In this document: in pieces, positions 1 through 11,859 of the stretch
Layout: each line of letters begins with the position of its first letter
Position numbering within the stretch: position 1 is the first letter of the stretch
NCBI GenBank assembly: GCA_951217055.1
Contig: OX578276.1
Span: 75,860,644 to 75,924,643 of the forward strand
DNA length: 64,000 bases
Direction of reading: 5' to 3'
Source: Gerris lacustris
Lineage: Eukaryota > Arthropoda > Insecta > Hemiptera > Gerridae
The notes under the pieces: generated by a model
The model's database searches: none
Told to the model about the DNA's origin: nothing
Seen by the model: only the letters and a program-made list of their open reading frames with translations
Made by a program: the position numbers and the translations under genes

Positions 1-3000
1 TATAATACTTGTATAATTGGCTTTCAGGTTAATTTAGAATGGAAAACGTTGTTATTTGTTTTGATGCGGCAGGCAATGTGGAGGTACCGTTAAAAAAATA
101 AAATAAATAAATCTTTATCTATGATTCTAGAATCAGGGACTTAGACATTTCCTCACCTCGCCCCGAATTCTGTCTACTTATAATTGATATTCCATGATGG
201 GATCAACTATCAGCGTACCCTAATCGGGTTTCACTTCTTACACCCACAAAACTAAAAAATCATCTTTCCAAATGGGATCTGGAACTCTAAAAACTTTCAA
301 CCTATTATTAATTATTTCTTCTTGTATGTTTTAAGGATCCTAATAGACTTTTTTCTCGACTTTTACCGATTATCATTAATATTATAAAAGCTTTTTCACA
401 AAACTTAAGGACACATCATCGATCAAACAGGCACCGGTAGGTTTCATCGATAGAGCTCTTACCCATCTGTTTCTAAAAGATTCCAGTCCGTCCCCAATTA
501 AGCAATCTCCAGGGAGGTCAGTAGGCGAAAAAATAGTTTCGTAATCACGAAACAATGTTAAAAGTATTTTAAAGCGTCTCATAGCGTTATTCTATAACTA
601 ATAAATTGTTGGATGAGACCGCTTTTTATTTAGATCTATGGTATTTTGTGTTATTCGCCCATAAAAATTAATAAAATTAAAGTGATAATTATAATCATTC
701 CGGTGATGATCATTAAGGTTATAATTTCATAATTTGTATCTATGAGATAGATATTATGGTTCAAAACATGTATACATATATAATAATAATCTATACAGTG
801 AAAATAATAGATAGATAGAAAATAATAGTTAATAATATGATAATTAGAAAAACATACAAAAAATACATGGCACCGTGTTCCGGGCAACAATATTTTGAGG
901 AGCAAAGATTAACAATTATCCAAATATTTTCATACATTTTAAAATTAATTAAACTTTGCCAAGGTGTGTTTTCAGCACACACACACACGCATATATAATT
1001 ATAAATTATATTAGTAAAAAATTAGCAAAAATTAACAAAATTAGCCCATTGTTGGTCCCATATAATTTTCTCTGGGCTTTGCCCTTTTGTAAATATATTG
1101 ATGAGATTTGGCTTAGGCCTTTTAAATCCGAATATTTTTGAATACTATTTACTACATTTCAGAATAATATTTTAATACGTTTTTTTGTTCCAACCGAAAT
1201 TTTTCTGTCAACAGACTGACAAACGCAGAAAATGATAAAAGTCCTTGAGTTAGCCTACAAAAAGTTGGGTTATATCAGACGAACAAAAAAACGTAATTCT
1301 ATGATCTAGATATGCCCACATGTACCAATCGTAATTTATTTTCTGCCTACACTTTGAAGATAATGATTCAGTAACTGACTGTACATGCTATATACTAATT
1401 TAATATTGAATTCATAATAACTGGAGTCAGTACCAATTTGCGTTAACTTCTACTTTTACATAGAATCTATGATATTTTAAAGTCAAGTACTTGAGCCTGA
1501 ACTTTAAACATAAAACAGATACCGTTTTCCTAGTTACAAGATCAGAAGCGGTTTGACTCCGAAGCTATGTTGTTTAGCTTTAACTATCCGTAGGAAGCTT
1601 GTTGGGTCTCTTCCAGATAACATCTGCATACGTCCACGCAGTTCGGCCCTTTATAAGGAGATAGAGGTCTTAGATTTTCAAACTGCCGACTATAAACTCA
1701 GGGCTCCGACGTCGTTTATTGGCAAGGGTGCAAGGGTGATACATGAATGTTCTCGCGAAGGTATATAACCTTTAATGATTCTCGTTACTTGGTGTTCAAA
1801 TGTCAATATATCCCTAGTTTCAAATGACAACGTCTAAAGAGTCCAGTAAGCACTTGCCACTTTATTGAGCTCTCTAGTCTATGATTGAACCTGTTATTCT
1901 CTACCGGAATAAATTCATATCATTCCTTTTTTTATTTTCAATGTTATAACCAGAAATATTTAATATAAGAGTATATATACATAATATATACTAGCTGGAT
2001 GCCCATGCTGCGCTATGGAGTGTATTATTTTCAATTTATTTTTTAAGTTGACGGTTTATAAACTATCGTCAAGAAATATTGAAATTATTTTACTAAGCGA
2101 GAAATCTAGATGCCCCGGTTCCTGCATCCCTCCGCCCTTATTGCTGTACCCTTTTCTTTTGGATAATATAATTTGTAAAAATCCCTTATTAACAATTAAC
2201 TCCAACTATTAGAGAAACAAAGTTAACATTTTTAGAAAAGCAGAGGTATTTTTTTCCTTGTGTTATTTTCCTGTAGTTCCAGAGATTACCTCTTACAAAC
2301 AGACTATTTTACTTCTTTATAATATTAGTGCATGTATTTTTTCTCTGGGCTTTCCCCTTAATATTATTTATACTATTTTTTAGTTGAGTCTTCAGGGGTA
2401 GTTAATTAGTATTTTATCCCTTTATTAGGATGCCTATAAAACGTTTAGTTTTTTACATTTATTTATTGGCAATATTTCGCCCAATCCTGGGCATCGTTAG
2501 GGCTAAAAATAATTAATTATTAAAAATAACAGTCAAAACAACTAATTATTTGCTAAAAATAACATTTTATTTTCATTAATAGGGAGGTACAGTCATACTT
2601 TTAATGCTTTTATAAGCCATTATTGTCTTAAATTATTATTGTCATTTAATTGTTTCCCCCGTTCTTTAAATATGTCAAAATTGTTTTAATTTTTTTGCAT
2701 GAATTAAAATATCAATCAAGCAAAAGAGCGCAGACAGTTGAAATTAATCTGAAGCTATCTGGGTCTACGTTCGACAAACCATCCAAATTTCAAACATGGG
2801 TGTAAATAAATGTATGTTTGTGCGCAAGTTGAAATTAACTAGGTATTATGTCATCCAAAAGTCAATTGATAGTCCTATATTAATTGAAAATTTCTGCTCC
2901 CATTCCTTTCTCTTCCGCATGCATACAAATATATTTTTTAATTTTTACCTACATCATTAAAAGTCCTTCTAAGAAATGTGATACTTTGTCAAACGTAGAT

Positions 3001-3611
3001 CACTGATGGCGTGTTTGTCCCTTCCCGGTGTGATTTATCCCCCGGGGAATTGAAACATCCAAATCTCAAGTAACTATTTGTCTAATAATAAGACGTGAGG
3101 CTAGCTCACTTTGTGTCTCAAAAAGTGGTAAACTACATTAGAATAAAATGTTGATTTTTGTGTTTTTAGGGTTTGATTAGGCCAACCTTTTCTTTAGAAA
3201 TTTACATTAATAAGAAATAAACCATTTTAGAAATGAGAGCATTTTCATTACTTCGCATAAAAAAGGAAAGAGGGGAGAGAATTAAAAGCGTGTAAAAGAA
3301 AAAAAAAGTAGTGAAAATTGTCAGATCACCTAACTCATTATAATATAATTTTTTTACACCTAATAAGTATTGATACAGTATACTAGGACATTAATTTAGC
3401 ACTTTCTCAAAATAGGATTCGCCGCTTCACTCTTATTTTTATATAATAAAAATCATGTCTTCTATGATTTTTATGATAAGAATATACATAGTAATTAATT
3501 AACAAGGAAGCACGTATCTTGGGCCATAACTTTTTTTCTCCTGACTAGATAAAGCAATTTTACCTTCTGTCGATTAGTTAGTTGTAGAAAGGATATTTGA
3601 AGCAAGAATAT
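1..3611. other. gene-free AT-rich region
   Basis: No protein family is recognisable here on either strand; reading frames are short and biased toward AT codons. A 14-bp perfect inverted repeat (1177-1190 and 1281-1294) encloses about 90 bp and could be a tiny MITE. The stretch from about 1985, beginning after a TA-rich run with ACTAGCTGGATGCCC, resembles the head of a common insect dispersed repeat and is similar to a stretch after the (TA)n run near 49715. Positions 1553-1768 are GC-richer and open for 71 codons, but I do not recognise the peptide. Confidence 0.6.
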
Positions 3612-3724
3612 ATTTTATCTACGATTGATACGAAATATAAACATTATATCTTTGTTTAGATGCGTAGAAAGTGATTATTTACGTACTTGAATTCATTGCG
3701 CATGCGCGTCTCATAGTTCTGAAT

Positions 3725-3768
3725 AATTCCTCTTCTTTACCACACTAGTGCGGTAAAGAAGAGGAATT
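3725..3768. repeat. 44-nt palindrome upstream of recombinase-like exon
   Basis: A 17-bp perfect stem (CCTCTTCTTTACC core) surrounds a central CACTAGTG palindrome. The same palindrome occurs with small changes near 31062-31108, and in a right-arm-deleted form near 31650-31690, always about 100 bp upstream of the ATG. It may be a recombination, protein-binding or hairpin site of the unit. Confidence 0.8.
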
Positions 3769-3872
3769 CTTCAGCTTTACGCACGATCAGTGAGTTTGTT
3801 TACATTTAACAAAACTAATTTGGTGTTCTTTTATTAAAGTAACTGTTTATATCGAGTTTTTAGTGAAAAACA

Positions 3873-4013
3873 ATGAGTGAATCAAGTGACTTTGACGAAA
3901 ATGTGGAGAATAATAATCCTAAAAAATAATAATTAATTCGGCAAAAAATACAACTAATGAATTAATGCCATCTTTATCAAGAGAGAGATACGAACTTACA
4001 TACATCAAGTTTA
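3873..4013 (+). pseudogene. N-terminal fragment of tyrosine-recombinase-like protein (copy C1)
   Basis: The ATG opens an acidic N-terminus (MSESSDFDENVEN), then a lesion at about 3918-3930 brings two stop codons. In another frame the peptide resumes with LMPSLSRERYELTYIKF. The pattern of Leu-Met/Leu-Pro, a Ser/Arg-rich turn, then RYE-x-x-Y-x-KF is the usual start of the SAM-like core-binding domain of eukaryotic tyrosine recombinases (Crypton and related phage-integrase-like families). Nothing of the catalytic domain (Arg...His-x-x-Arg...Tyr) follows, because the unit's 3' inverted repeat begins immediately. It is therefore a truncated, non-functional copy. Family assignment rests on a short motif and is moderate. 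Confidence 0.5.
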
Positions 4014-4192
4014 TTTGTTTCTGTATTTATTATTTAAATCTAACAATCGTAGATAAATTACGGTACGCAACTCGTGCGAAAACGGCATTTTGCATTGCTC
4101 GTGTGGTTTTACCACCCTCGCTATCGCTCGGGTGCAAACTCCACACTCGCATGCAAAATGCTACTTTCCGCACTCGACGCGTAATGTACAAT

Positions 4193-5298
4193 TATTGTGA
4201 GCTATAAATTATTAAAAATATATTAAAGCGAATAGTCATCAATTTATTTATAACCATTATAATTTAGATATTTTTTTTTAAGGATGCTTTGTGTGAAAGT
4301 AATAAAAATAAGACATTGAATAATTTCTAATATTTTAAGATGTTAAGGAAAAAAAATGAGCAATATGGTCAAATGAAAATAGAATAAATACAAGCTTAAA
4401 AGAAGAAATAAATACAGCTTAATGAAGAAATGTTATTAAGAGTCAGTTGTTTGATTTATTTGACATGTATAGGAGCCGCTATCTGCTGTCTAGGCTTAAC
4501 TTTTACTCTTCATCCTAATTATCGGCTGTCAACCTTTGCAACTATTCATATCTGATAATCGACTCCCATAACCAATCTAAAGTTAGATTGTATCTGTTGT
4601 TAATCAACTAGTTAGAATACACAATTCCTAAAATGGATTGTAAAAATGTGTAGTCAGACTTCTACAAGATCGCACCGAAATAAGCTTGCTTATAAATAAA
4701 TTAACTCAGTAAGTATAAGTTCAGTATGCCTTCTATTTAAAAATACATATTTAAAGAAATTTTTAAAACTAAATTGTCTACTTGATCCTCTATCCAAAAT
4801 GTTTGACCTTATGCATACATATTTGTATTTTATTGTTTTAGGTGGCTTCCTTCTGTTAAATCTTGTGATCTTTTGTACGTTGAGAAACAACTATATTACA
4901 ATAATCTCTTTCTTCTGCTGGAGATTTAATAACAATCTTGGTTGTTCGGTCCAGATTACGTTTCGAAGTATGCTGAGCACTGACCATCTTGTTGGAGGGG
5001 TCGAAGTAACAAAAAACATGTATCCAACACTGAAACATGTAAACTTCCTTAATAGAAGGGATAATACATTTATCTATATTAATGCATTACTTCCAACCTT
5101 ACCAAAAGTATAACGGAAATATAATTAGGGAACATTTTAAATTAGGTATTATCTTATTTATACAAAACTTCTTGTAAGCAACATTTTATGATTCTTAACC
5201 AAGCTATAATAAAATCACGAGTAGGAAGAACGTTGGTTTCTCAGTCCCTAGTTCCCTCACTACTTCTATATAACTTATATTATATTTTATATTATTTC
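4193..5298. other. no recognisable feature
   Basis: AT-rich DNA. Overlapping open frames on both strands around 4690-5113 (up to 104 codons) have no family motif and no consistent codon signature, so I do not call a gene. Confidence 0.5.
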
Positions 5299-5450
5299 AT
5301 GGTTAACTCGTAGAGAAGTGGTTGGCTCTAAATCAATCAGGTTAAGCTGCATCGGGAGACCAACCGATCTGGGATCGATTCACGGACCGGGACACCCCCC
5401 CCCCCCCCCCCTAATAAAAACCCTAATAAAAATAAAAATAAGAAATAATA
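5299..5450 (+). repeat. possible tRNA-derived SINE
   Basis: The segment has an A-box-like stretch (around 5304-5322, GTAGAGAAGTGGTTGG), a B-box-like stretch (GGGATCGATTC at about 5371-5381) roughly 55 bp later, then a C17 run and an A-rich tail made of CTAATAAAAA-type units. This order fits a tRNA-headed SINE. The T-stem does not pair properly, so it is not a functional tRNA, and no target duplication was identified. Confidence 0.35.
5395..5411 (+). repeat. C17 homopolymer
   Basis: Uninterrupted run of 17 C in an AT-rich context, between the B-box-like segment and the A-rich tail of the possible SINE. Confidence 0.95.
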
Positions 5451-7654
5451 AAAAACACTCATACGCGTATTAATTATTACCTACCTAACTACTCAAAAAG
5501 TTTTTAATGAAATACTATTATTAATACACCTTAAACTATCCACCTTTTTAAGATGGGCAATATGAATATTGAATTCCGAACAAAAATAATTAAGACGAGG
5601 GTTGTCTTGGAATTTTTCTTACCAAATAATATCAAAACGGCAACAGATATTAATTTGAAATATGGAGGAATTATTTGTCTTACAAAAAGGTATGATTGGT
5701 GCGAATTTTATCTCAATTGGCGAAATAGTTCCAAAATTATTTAGCGATAAGGTTTAAAAGTTCAAAAATCGATATTTTCAAAATGGATATTGCTATGAAA
5801 TTCAGTGGAAATGTATTTCTTGTAAATGAATATAATTGGTACCTATATCAGCGCAATCGGAAAATTTGTTGGTTATTTACGAAGTTTTCAATTTTTTTGT
5901 GATTCAGCTAAATGGCTTTATGACGTCCCAGATTAATGATTTTCCGGGTGGCATACTTAAAACAAAACATACTTAAATGTAAGGCCTGATTTTTGTAACA
6001 AGTTTTATTTCTCTTATGCTTAAAAACTGTGGGAGTCATACGTGATAGATAGACAGACATCAAGCTAAAAACCACTCAAATGGTCTTAAAAACAGCTGAA
6101 ACGAAAGATTTTGTTGAAGTCTCGGTTTCAGAATTTTGGGTGATAACAATAATTTTTCTTGGTAGGTAAGGAAAAGTTAAAATATTCTCAAGACTATAAC
6201 GACAAAAAATTTTAATTACCTGTAATGAAGGATTTTAATTACCATTAATTTAAGTTTTTATTTTAAAGAACTAAATTTAATTAATTGATGGCTTATTCTT
6301 TGCTTAACAACTTATAATTTAACTTTTTTATGTTTCCGAGAATAACATTCTTCTTAATTTAATTTAATACACTTAATTAAAAAATATATTCGATTCCACG
6401 CAGGGGCCGGAATGGAAGTAAAATGATCATAGGTCCAGAACGGCATTTCATAAATATTAATATTAAGAATTACAAGTTTTAAATGACATTCTAATTCTTA
6501 AAATATCTATAAATTTACAATACTAGTTTGAGATAACTGTTAGCAGATAAAACTACAATGCTTGATTTAATCTATTATTGATGTCATGAGGACCTATTAA
6601 GAAATCTACATAATGGATTTGTCTCATGAATACTAAGATTGAACTGAAGTTGTAAATAATAATAGTTTATTAATCTGAAATGAATGAAAGTTAAAACAAA
6701 ACAATAATCATTATTACTCGAGTTGAATAGTTTGTGATTAATAACTAGAATTTGCAATCACAGGAAGTAAGGTTTCAAATTGCATTCAGGCTCATGGTAA
6801 TATATCAACAACAAAGTCTTTCCTAGACAATATATTTGTCTGGAGTGTAATACAAATTACCATTACGAGGAAGGAAAAGCAAATCTGCGATAGTACTGCC
6901 AACTGTAGATTTGTATGATAAAAGTTTTATATATGAGTGACAATTTGAAGATTTTTAAAAGTTTCATATGTTAGCGATTATTTCTAGGTACTTGCTTACA
7001 GGATTTCTTGTACGTATGCTTACAGGAGAATATATTTGAATTTTTTTAACTATATTTATTTATTTATCATTTTGGAAATATCTAAATAAGGTGAAGAATA
7101 TTTTTTGGAATTTTTATTTATTTTATTTTACAGCATTTATTTATATATTATGTATTTAGGAGTTGCGTGGTTTTGTTTTTGATCATGCCAAATGAATCAT
7201 GAATTGCTTAGATGAAAAATATTTATTTTTAAGTAAAGTTAATAAAAATATATTATTATCTTTTGTGTATTATTTGAGTTTGGTGGTTTAAAAAGATTAT
7301 CTAAATTTTAGTCAATCAAACTAGAAAATTAAAAAATGATGTAAGGTAAGTTGGTACTATGTTTTTATGATGTGAATTTAGATAAACTTTATGTTTCTAA
7401 TAAATGTTTAATATAAAATATTGTATGCTGTAAGTACTATTGCATATGATATTTTTGTTTATAAGTCTCACAAAAATTAAGAAGAAGGAAAACCGGTGCT
7501 TACCTTTGGAACACGTATCCCTCACATATGCCAAGATGCGATGTGCATTCCCCATCCCGACATACTTTAGCAACATGAATAGAATTCATACCCCTAAAGG
7601 TGTCCGACAACAGCTTGACAGGCAGGTCCAGCTTGACTCCCACATGTTTGAAAG
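5451..7654. other. no recognisable feature
   Basis: AT-rich intergenic DNA. No protein family, RNA gene or inverted-repeat structure could be supported. Short frames at 5553-5744 and 7440-7661 are not convincing. Confidence 0.5.
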
Positions 7655-8032
7655 GACTTGAAGAATGTTTGATAAAAACTTTTCAGGGTTTCGTTGGTAA
7701 AACCCAAAAAAGAAACCCTTACAGTTTTGTTGCTGTGTTTGTCTGTCACTTTGTAGGGTTCCAATACTTTTGAATCAAAAGAGATGAAAACATGAAACTT
7801 TCCAGTATTAAAGATCGTTTTGACGCGCACACAGGAAAAATATCAGCTGTTCAAATCCAAAATGACGGATAATTCACGTCACGCAAAAAAATATTTTTTA
7901 AAAAATTTGAGTGGGGTATCAAATAAAAGGTATTGAAGAGTAGATTAGAAAAATATATAACACTTGTGGAAAGTGTTTAATTTTCCATGTCATTTTATCA
8001 TAATTTTGCGTGCCCCCCCCCCCCCCCCCCCC
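7655..8032 (+). repeat. dispersed repeat family A, copy 1
   Basis: It contains the blocks AGGGTTTCGTTGGT, GTTTGTCTGTCACT, GACGCGCACACAGG, GGATAATTCACGTC and GAGTGGGGTATCAAAT in the same order as the inverted copy at 29115-29480. It stops at a C20 run where copy 3 reads through without the run. The block with CTGTCTGTCACT followed by a hairpin of GGGTTTC and GAAACCC is a pattern often met in repetitive DNA of insects. No coding function is evident. Confidence 0.75.
8013..8032 (+). repeat. C20 homopolymer
   Basis: Run of 20 C at the end of repeat A copy 1. The paralogue at 29115-29480 has no C run at the equivalent point, and copy 2 has a shorter, interrupted run (about 8305-8316). Confidence 0.95.
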
Positions 8033-8104
8033 TTAAATTATATTTCTGCTGCTGCTTAAAATTTAAGCAAAATATGCACTCTGATGGGCCAATGAAAAAA
8101 TAAG

Positions 8105-8320
8105 AATAGCAATTTTATCTGATTAACTGGGAATCCAAAATGGTGGCTAATTCCTTTCACGGGGAAACATTTTTTTTTTTAAATTTTGAGTGGGGTATCA
8201 AATGAATGGTATTGAAGATTAGATTACAAAAATATATAACACTGGTGGAAAGTGTTTATTATTTTTCATGCTATTTTGTCAAAAAACATCAAAATTGGCG
8301 TTCCCCTCCCCCCCGTCCTT
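8105..8320 (+). repeat. dispersed repeat family A, copy 2 (partial)
   Basis: It shares the second half of copy 1 (TTTTGAGTGGGGTATCAAAT through the C-rich end) in the same orientation, about 290 bp downstream. The two copies form a diverged local direct repeat. Confidence 0.7.
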
Positions 8321-9143
8321 ATACTTATTTCATGTTCACAATGCTAACGAAACCCTTTTTACGAGAAACTTCACGCACAACCATTTTATTTATATTTGAT
8401 ATCGGCTTGTTTACGTTTATCTTTTGTACTTTTGGTCCAAAAATTCATTTTTATTATTAGTTCCCGTTTATAAATTCAGAACATGAATTATGAAGTAGAA
8501 TTTAATTATCGGAACTTATGAATAAATCATCCATAAAAAGGAAAAACTAATAAATGACCGACAAAAATCTTTCGGGAAAAGAAGTTAAGAACAGGTTTAC
8601 TTCATTATTTATTTTTATTTTTGAGCTTTGAACATTTCTTTCTTCTGGCAACATTTTAGCATTATAAAAAAAGCAGCTTGCAAAAACAATCTTGTTGTGT
8701 TGACAATCCTTTTTCATCATTTCTCCAAAAGTATATAAAATATGTCCATGGTGACTTTCAAAGCATCGCTTTCTCTCTGCCGCGTGCAAAAAAGCAATTC
8801 GAAGCCATTCACATTCTAATGTTAATCATTCTGTTGACATAAAAAGGCTACTCGAATAAAATAACGATTTAGATTCTTCCAATGCTACCAGTGATAAAAA
8901 ACCTGAGCATAGAGCATTGTATAATGGGAATCAAATTTAGAAATATAAACTTTAAGTAACTGCGTTATAACATGATATCTGTATATATTTTTGGGTTTTT
9001 TGGCTCCATTTATTTTTGTAACTTTAATTTGAAAGAACATAACAACTGTTAAGCATGTATATTATGTTAAAGTTTAGTAAATAATAAGCTCCTTAAACAA
9101 GCTATTTATTTGCATAAATCACACACGCACACAGTTATAAGTA
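8321..9143. other. no recognisable feature
   Basis: AT-rich DNA. A minus-strand frame at 8547-8789 (80 codons) has no recognisable motif. Nothing else is supportable. Confidence 0.5.
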
Positions 9144-10151
9144 CAGGGTGATCAAAAAGTTCGGCAACGGCTTAATATCTTCTGTTATAATTGGGATATT
9201 AAGTTCCCGTTTGCGGGTATCTTAATATTTGTAAAAAACAACTTTTTTGGTGGTTAATCATTTTTTTTTCGCCATATTGGTTGCCACCATATTGGATTCA
9301 ACTTTGAAATTTTAAATTGGAACACCCATAAAGTGATACATTTTTGGAAAGGTCTTGAAAAAAGAAAACATTTACCGCAAACCCGAGCTTTCTATCTACT
9401 TACGTCTCAAAATGGCCGACACTCAAAGTTAAAAAATTCACTCTTTTTTTTCTAATTCTTAATAGTTTAGTTAGAAATGAATAAAAATATCGGTCCGAGA
9501 TAACTCAGACTAACATTCTCATATAATCTCTGTCCCAGATCCCAGAAAACCTAGTTCGTTATCAAGTCATAGTTTCCGAGATATTGATGAAAATAAATCT
9601 CATTTGGTTGAAAATCGAAAACAGAAAGTAAACAACCAGCTGTTGAACGCATTTTAAATAATAAAATTAACTAAGCATCACGTAGGTTTATCATTGAAGC
9701 GAGAATAATAATAGAGAATAATCATTAATGCAATAAATATTTAATTTTATATTAATGTTTCCTGGGATATGGGGCCGAGATTATATGAGAACGTTTGTCT
9801 GAGTTTTCTCGGACAGATTATTTTATATCTAACTATTGAAAATAAAAAAAATAAAAAATAATGTTTTAAACTTTGAGTGTCCGCCATTTTGGAACGGGAG
9901 TAGATAGAAAGCTCGGGTTTGCAATATTTTCTTTTTTTAAGGGCTTTCCAAAAATGTATCACTTTATAGGTGTTCCAATTTAAAATTTCAAAGTTGAATC
10001 CAATATGGCGGCAACCAATAAGGTGGAAAAAATTATTATCCACGAAAAAAAGTAGTATTTTACAAATCATTAAGATACCCGCAAACGGGAACTTAATATC
10101 TCAATTATAACCGAAGATATTAAGCCGTTGTCGAACTTTTGGATCACCCTG
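9144..10151. mobile_element. 1-kb palindromic foldback element with TA target duplication
   Basis: Arms at about 9144-9546 and 9757-10151 are inverted copies of each other with scattered differences; the loop is about 210 bp. The termini read CAGGGTGATC... and ...GATCACCCTG and are flanked by TA on both sides. This is the signature of a Tc1/mariner-type or similar TA-targeting non-autonomous element. Open frames inside (for example 9747-10070, minus) come from the arm sequence and are not a transposase. A transcript through it would fold into a ~400-bp hairpin. Confidence 0.85.
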
Positions 10152-10677
10152 TATATTTAATATTTACACCTCTATGTTGAATAACATTAGACTATAATTA
10201 AATAGAAGTATAATATGATTATGGGGAGAGAGGGGTATAGGATGCATACAGAATCATCCAATATGTAAATTTTAGGATGGATTGAAATTATAATTCTATA
10301 ATTATTTTATGTATGCATATTAAAAATAATGTACATATACATTATTATTACTTATTCACAGTTCCGCTTTTTCGAGTACAAAGCGTCCTTAATAAAGAAT
10401 CACCCCCCCCCCCCCCCCCCATACATATACCGAAATAGGAAAATTAGTTTTATAAATTTAATTAATCTGATAATTGATGGAATATACATTTAGTATAATT
10501 AGATTTTAATTTTTATTAGTCAAACAGATAAAATAATTTAAATAGTTTATGCCTTATCTAATTTAGCGCTTGTGGACCGGAAATTAATTTTAATTTAGAC
10601 AAAGAGGAAAAACATACAAAATTAAAATGTTTTCAATCTAGACATATAAAATTAAAATGTGTGTACATTGAATATAT
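10152..10677. other. no recognisable feature besides a C run
   Basis: AT-rich spacer between two DNA elements. It contains a C18 run at 10403-10420 and nothing else I can assign. Confidence 0.5.
10403..10420 (+). repeat. C18 homopolymer
   Basis: Uninterrupted run of 18 C in AT-rich DNA. Confidence 0.95.
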
Positions 10678-11859
10678 GGCTGGTACCGAAGTGCGCCAGC
10701 CCCCCTTTGTATTAGAAAAAGGTTACGGTCGAAGTGCGCCAGCCTCTTAGTCAAAAGTGTCTAAAGGGTGAGGGTCAGGTAATCCCGGGTTACACCTCAT
10801 GCACCCCGTCTAAACCCAAAGAACTTTGTAGTGGACTTCGAAATTGGAATCCAACAAGCCGTTCGAAATGTCTTCCCTAGCACTTTGGAAAAATTCAGGA
10901 TTTAGGATTTACTGAGGACTACCGATGTTCTACCAACGATGGCCAACTAATTAAGTTTATCTTCGAACTACCCTAAATAGACCCTGAAGAAGTTGAAGAA
11001 TGTTATATTGAAGATTAAATAAGCCATCGCAATGATCGATTTTGGGACTATATCACCGAGAACTATATTAATCAGTCCACGGCTAAATTCCCAATACCAA
11101 TGTGGGATTCAAGCCACCTAGCGTTGTTTGTTTATAATAATAAAGTATCTAGATTTTAAATGTGAGTCATTTTTAATTTATTTAGGAGTATGTACATAAA
11201 TAAATTACACTTTTCAATATGAATTTTGTATTATATTTATTGAATATAGAGTCAATTGTATTATAATGTATATTACATATGCAGAAGATTTTAGTTTTTA
11301 TGAGTACGTTTAATGTTAAGTTAATCTAAGCCCTTCTAATAAATATTAGCACTTACTTATAAGTGAGTGTAATTTATGTAAGAATATGTAAGAAACATTT
11401 CTTTAATTTTTATTATTAACAAAATAAATTGACTTTTCTCTCGTATTTTTGATTATTTTCTTAAATTTCCTATGTTTAATGATAACTAATTTTGATTTTG
11501 TAAGTTAGTTTGTATTTTTCATTTTGAATATTCACAAATTAAAGTGTATCTTTTGACTAAATTTGGATTTTGTTCTTACGAGAACATTCTACAGATTCTC
11601 CTATGCACTGAGATTAGCTATTGATCGCCATATCACTATGAGCAGTTTGTTCAAAGTAACTTGAAATCGCTTTATATTGAGTATATGGGAATATTGACAA
11701 CGATTAGTCTCTCAGATTAGAGGATCCGTGTTCGAGGTGGGTGGACTACCTGGGTCGAAAGATAGGATTTACCCAGCGCACTTCGACCGTACCCTTCAAA
11801 AGGGGGCTGGCGCACTTCCCCCGTGACCTGACCTATCCCGGCGCACTTGGTGTACAGCC
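10678..11859. mobile_element. Mutator-like (MULE) DNA transposon derivative
   Basis: The ends read GGCTGGTACC[G]AAGTGCGCC and, inverted, GGCTGTACACCAAGTGCGCC. They are flanked by GAATATA on both sides (10670-10676 and 11860-11866; the next base differs), consistent with the 8-10 bp target duplications of MULEs. The subterminal regions hold five copies of a (G)AAGTGCGCC motif, two on the left and three on the right, inverted between sides. A decayed transposase piece lies inside (10885-11130), so the element is a deleted, non-autonomous copy. Confidence 0.75.
10885..11130 (+). pseudogene. MULE transposase remnant
   Basis: The plus strand reads FGKIQDLGFTEDYRCS, then in the same region DPEEVEECYIED, a stop, and NDRFWDYITENYI followed by AKFPIPMWD. 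This order matches the part of animal MULE transposases downstream of the catalytic core: a Trp/Phe-x-K-x-Q-x-LGL segment, a P-x-x-x-V/I-x-x-C/A-[FY] helix, then a yI..Y+..yP...W motif. At least one in-frame stop and probable frameshifts are present, and the catalytic DDE core is missing. It cannot encode an active transposase; its value is in identifying the element. The assignment is from motif order, not from a database search. Confidence 0.55.

Larger units (their letters stand above)
3612..4192 (+). repeat. recombinase first-exon unit, copy C1
   Basis: This ~580-bp unit is repeated in opposite orientation at 30653-31213 and 31215-31797. It runs from TTTATCTACGATTG through a near-perfect 44-nt palindrome (3725-3768), a short leader, an ATG at 3873 and about 45 codons, then an inverted CAATCGTAGATAAA. 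It ends with a GC-richer tail (about 4060-4190) that is itself hairpin-like: GCATTTTGCAT occurs on both sides of a small palindrome around CTCGCTATCGCTCGGG. The conserved order suggests a mobile unit rather than chance similarity. Confidence 0.75.

Noticed and set aside
4690..5113. Overlapping frames of 66-104 codons on both strands
   Set aside because: No family motif, and mutually overlapping frames in AT-rich DNA are likely chance.
5299..5394. Functional tRNA gene
   Set aside because: A- and B-box-like strings are present but arms do not pair; treated as a possible SINE head.
7594..7830. 78-codon minus-strand frame
   Set aside because: Lies on dispersed repeat A; a similar frame appears in the inverted copy because the DNA is repeated.
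9747..10070. 107-codon minus-strand reading frame
   Set aside because: It lies wholly in the right arm of the palindromic element, and its peptide reflects the arm repeat; no transposase or other motif.
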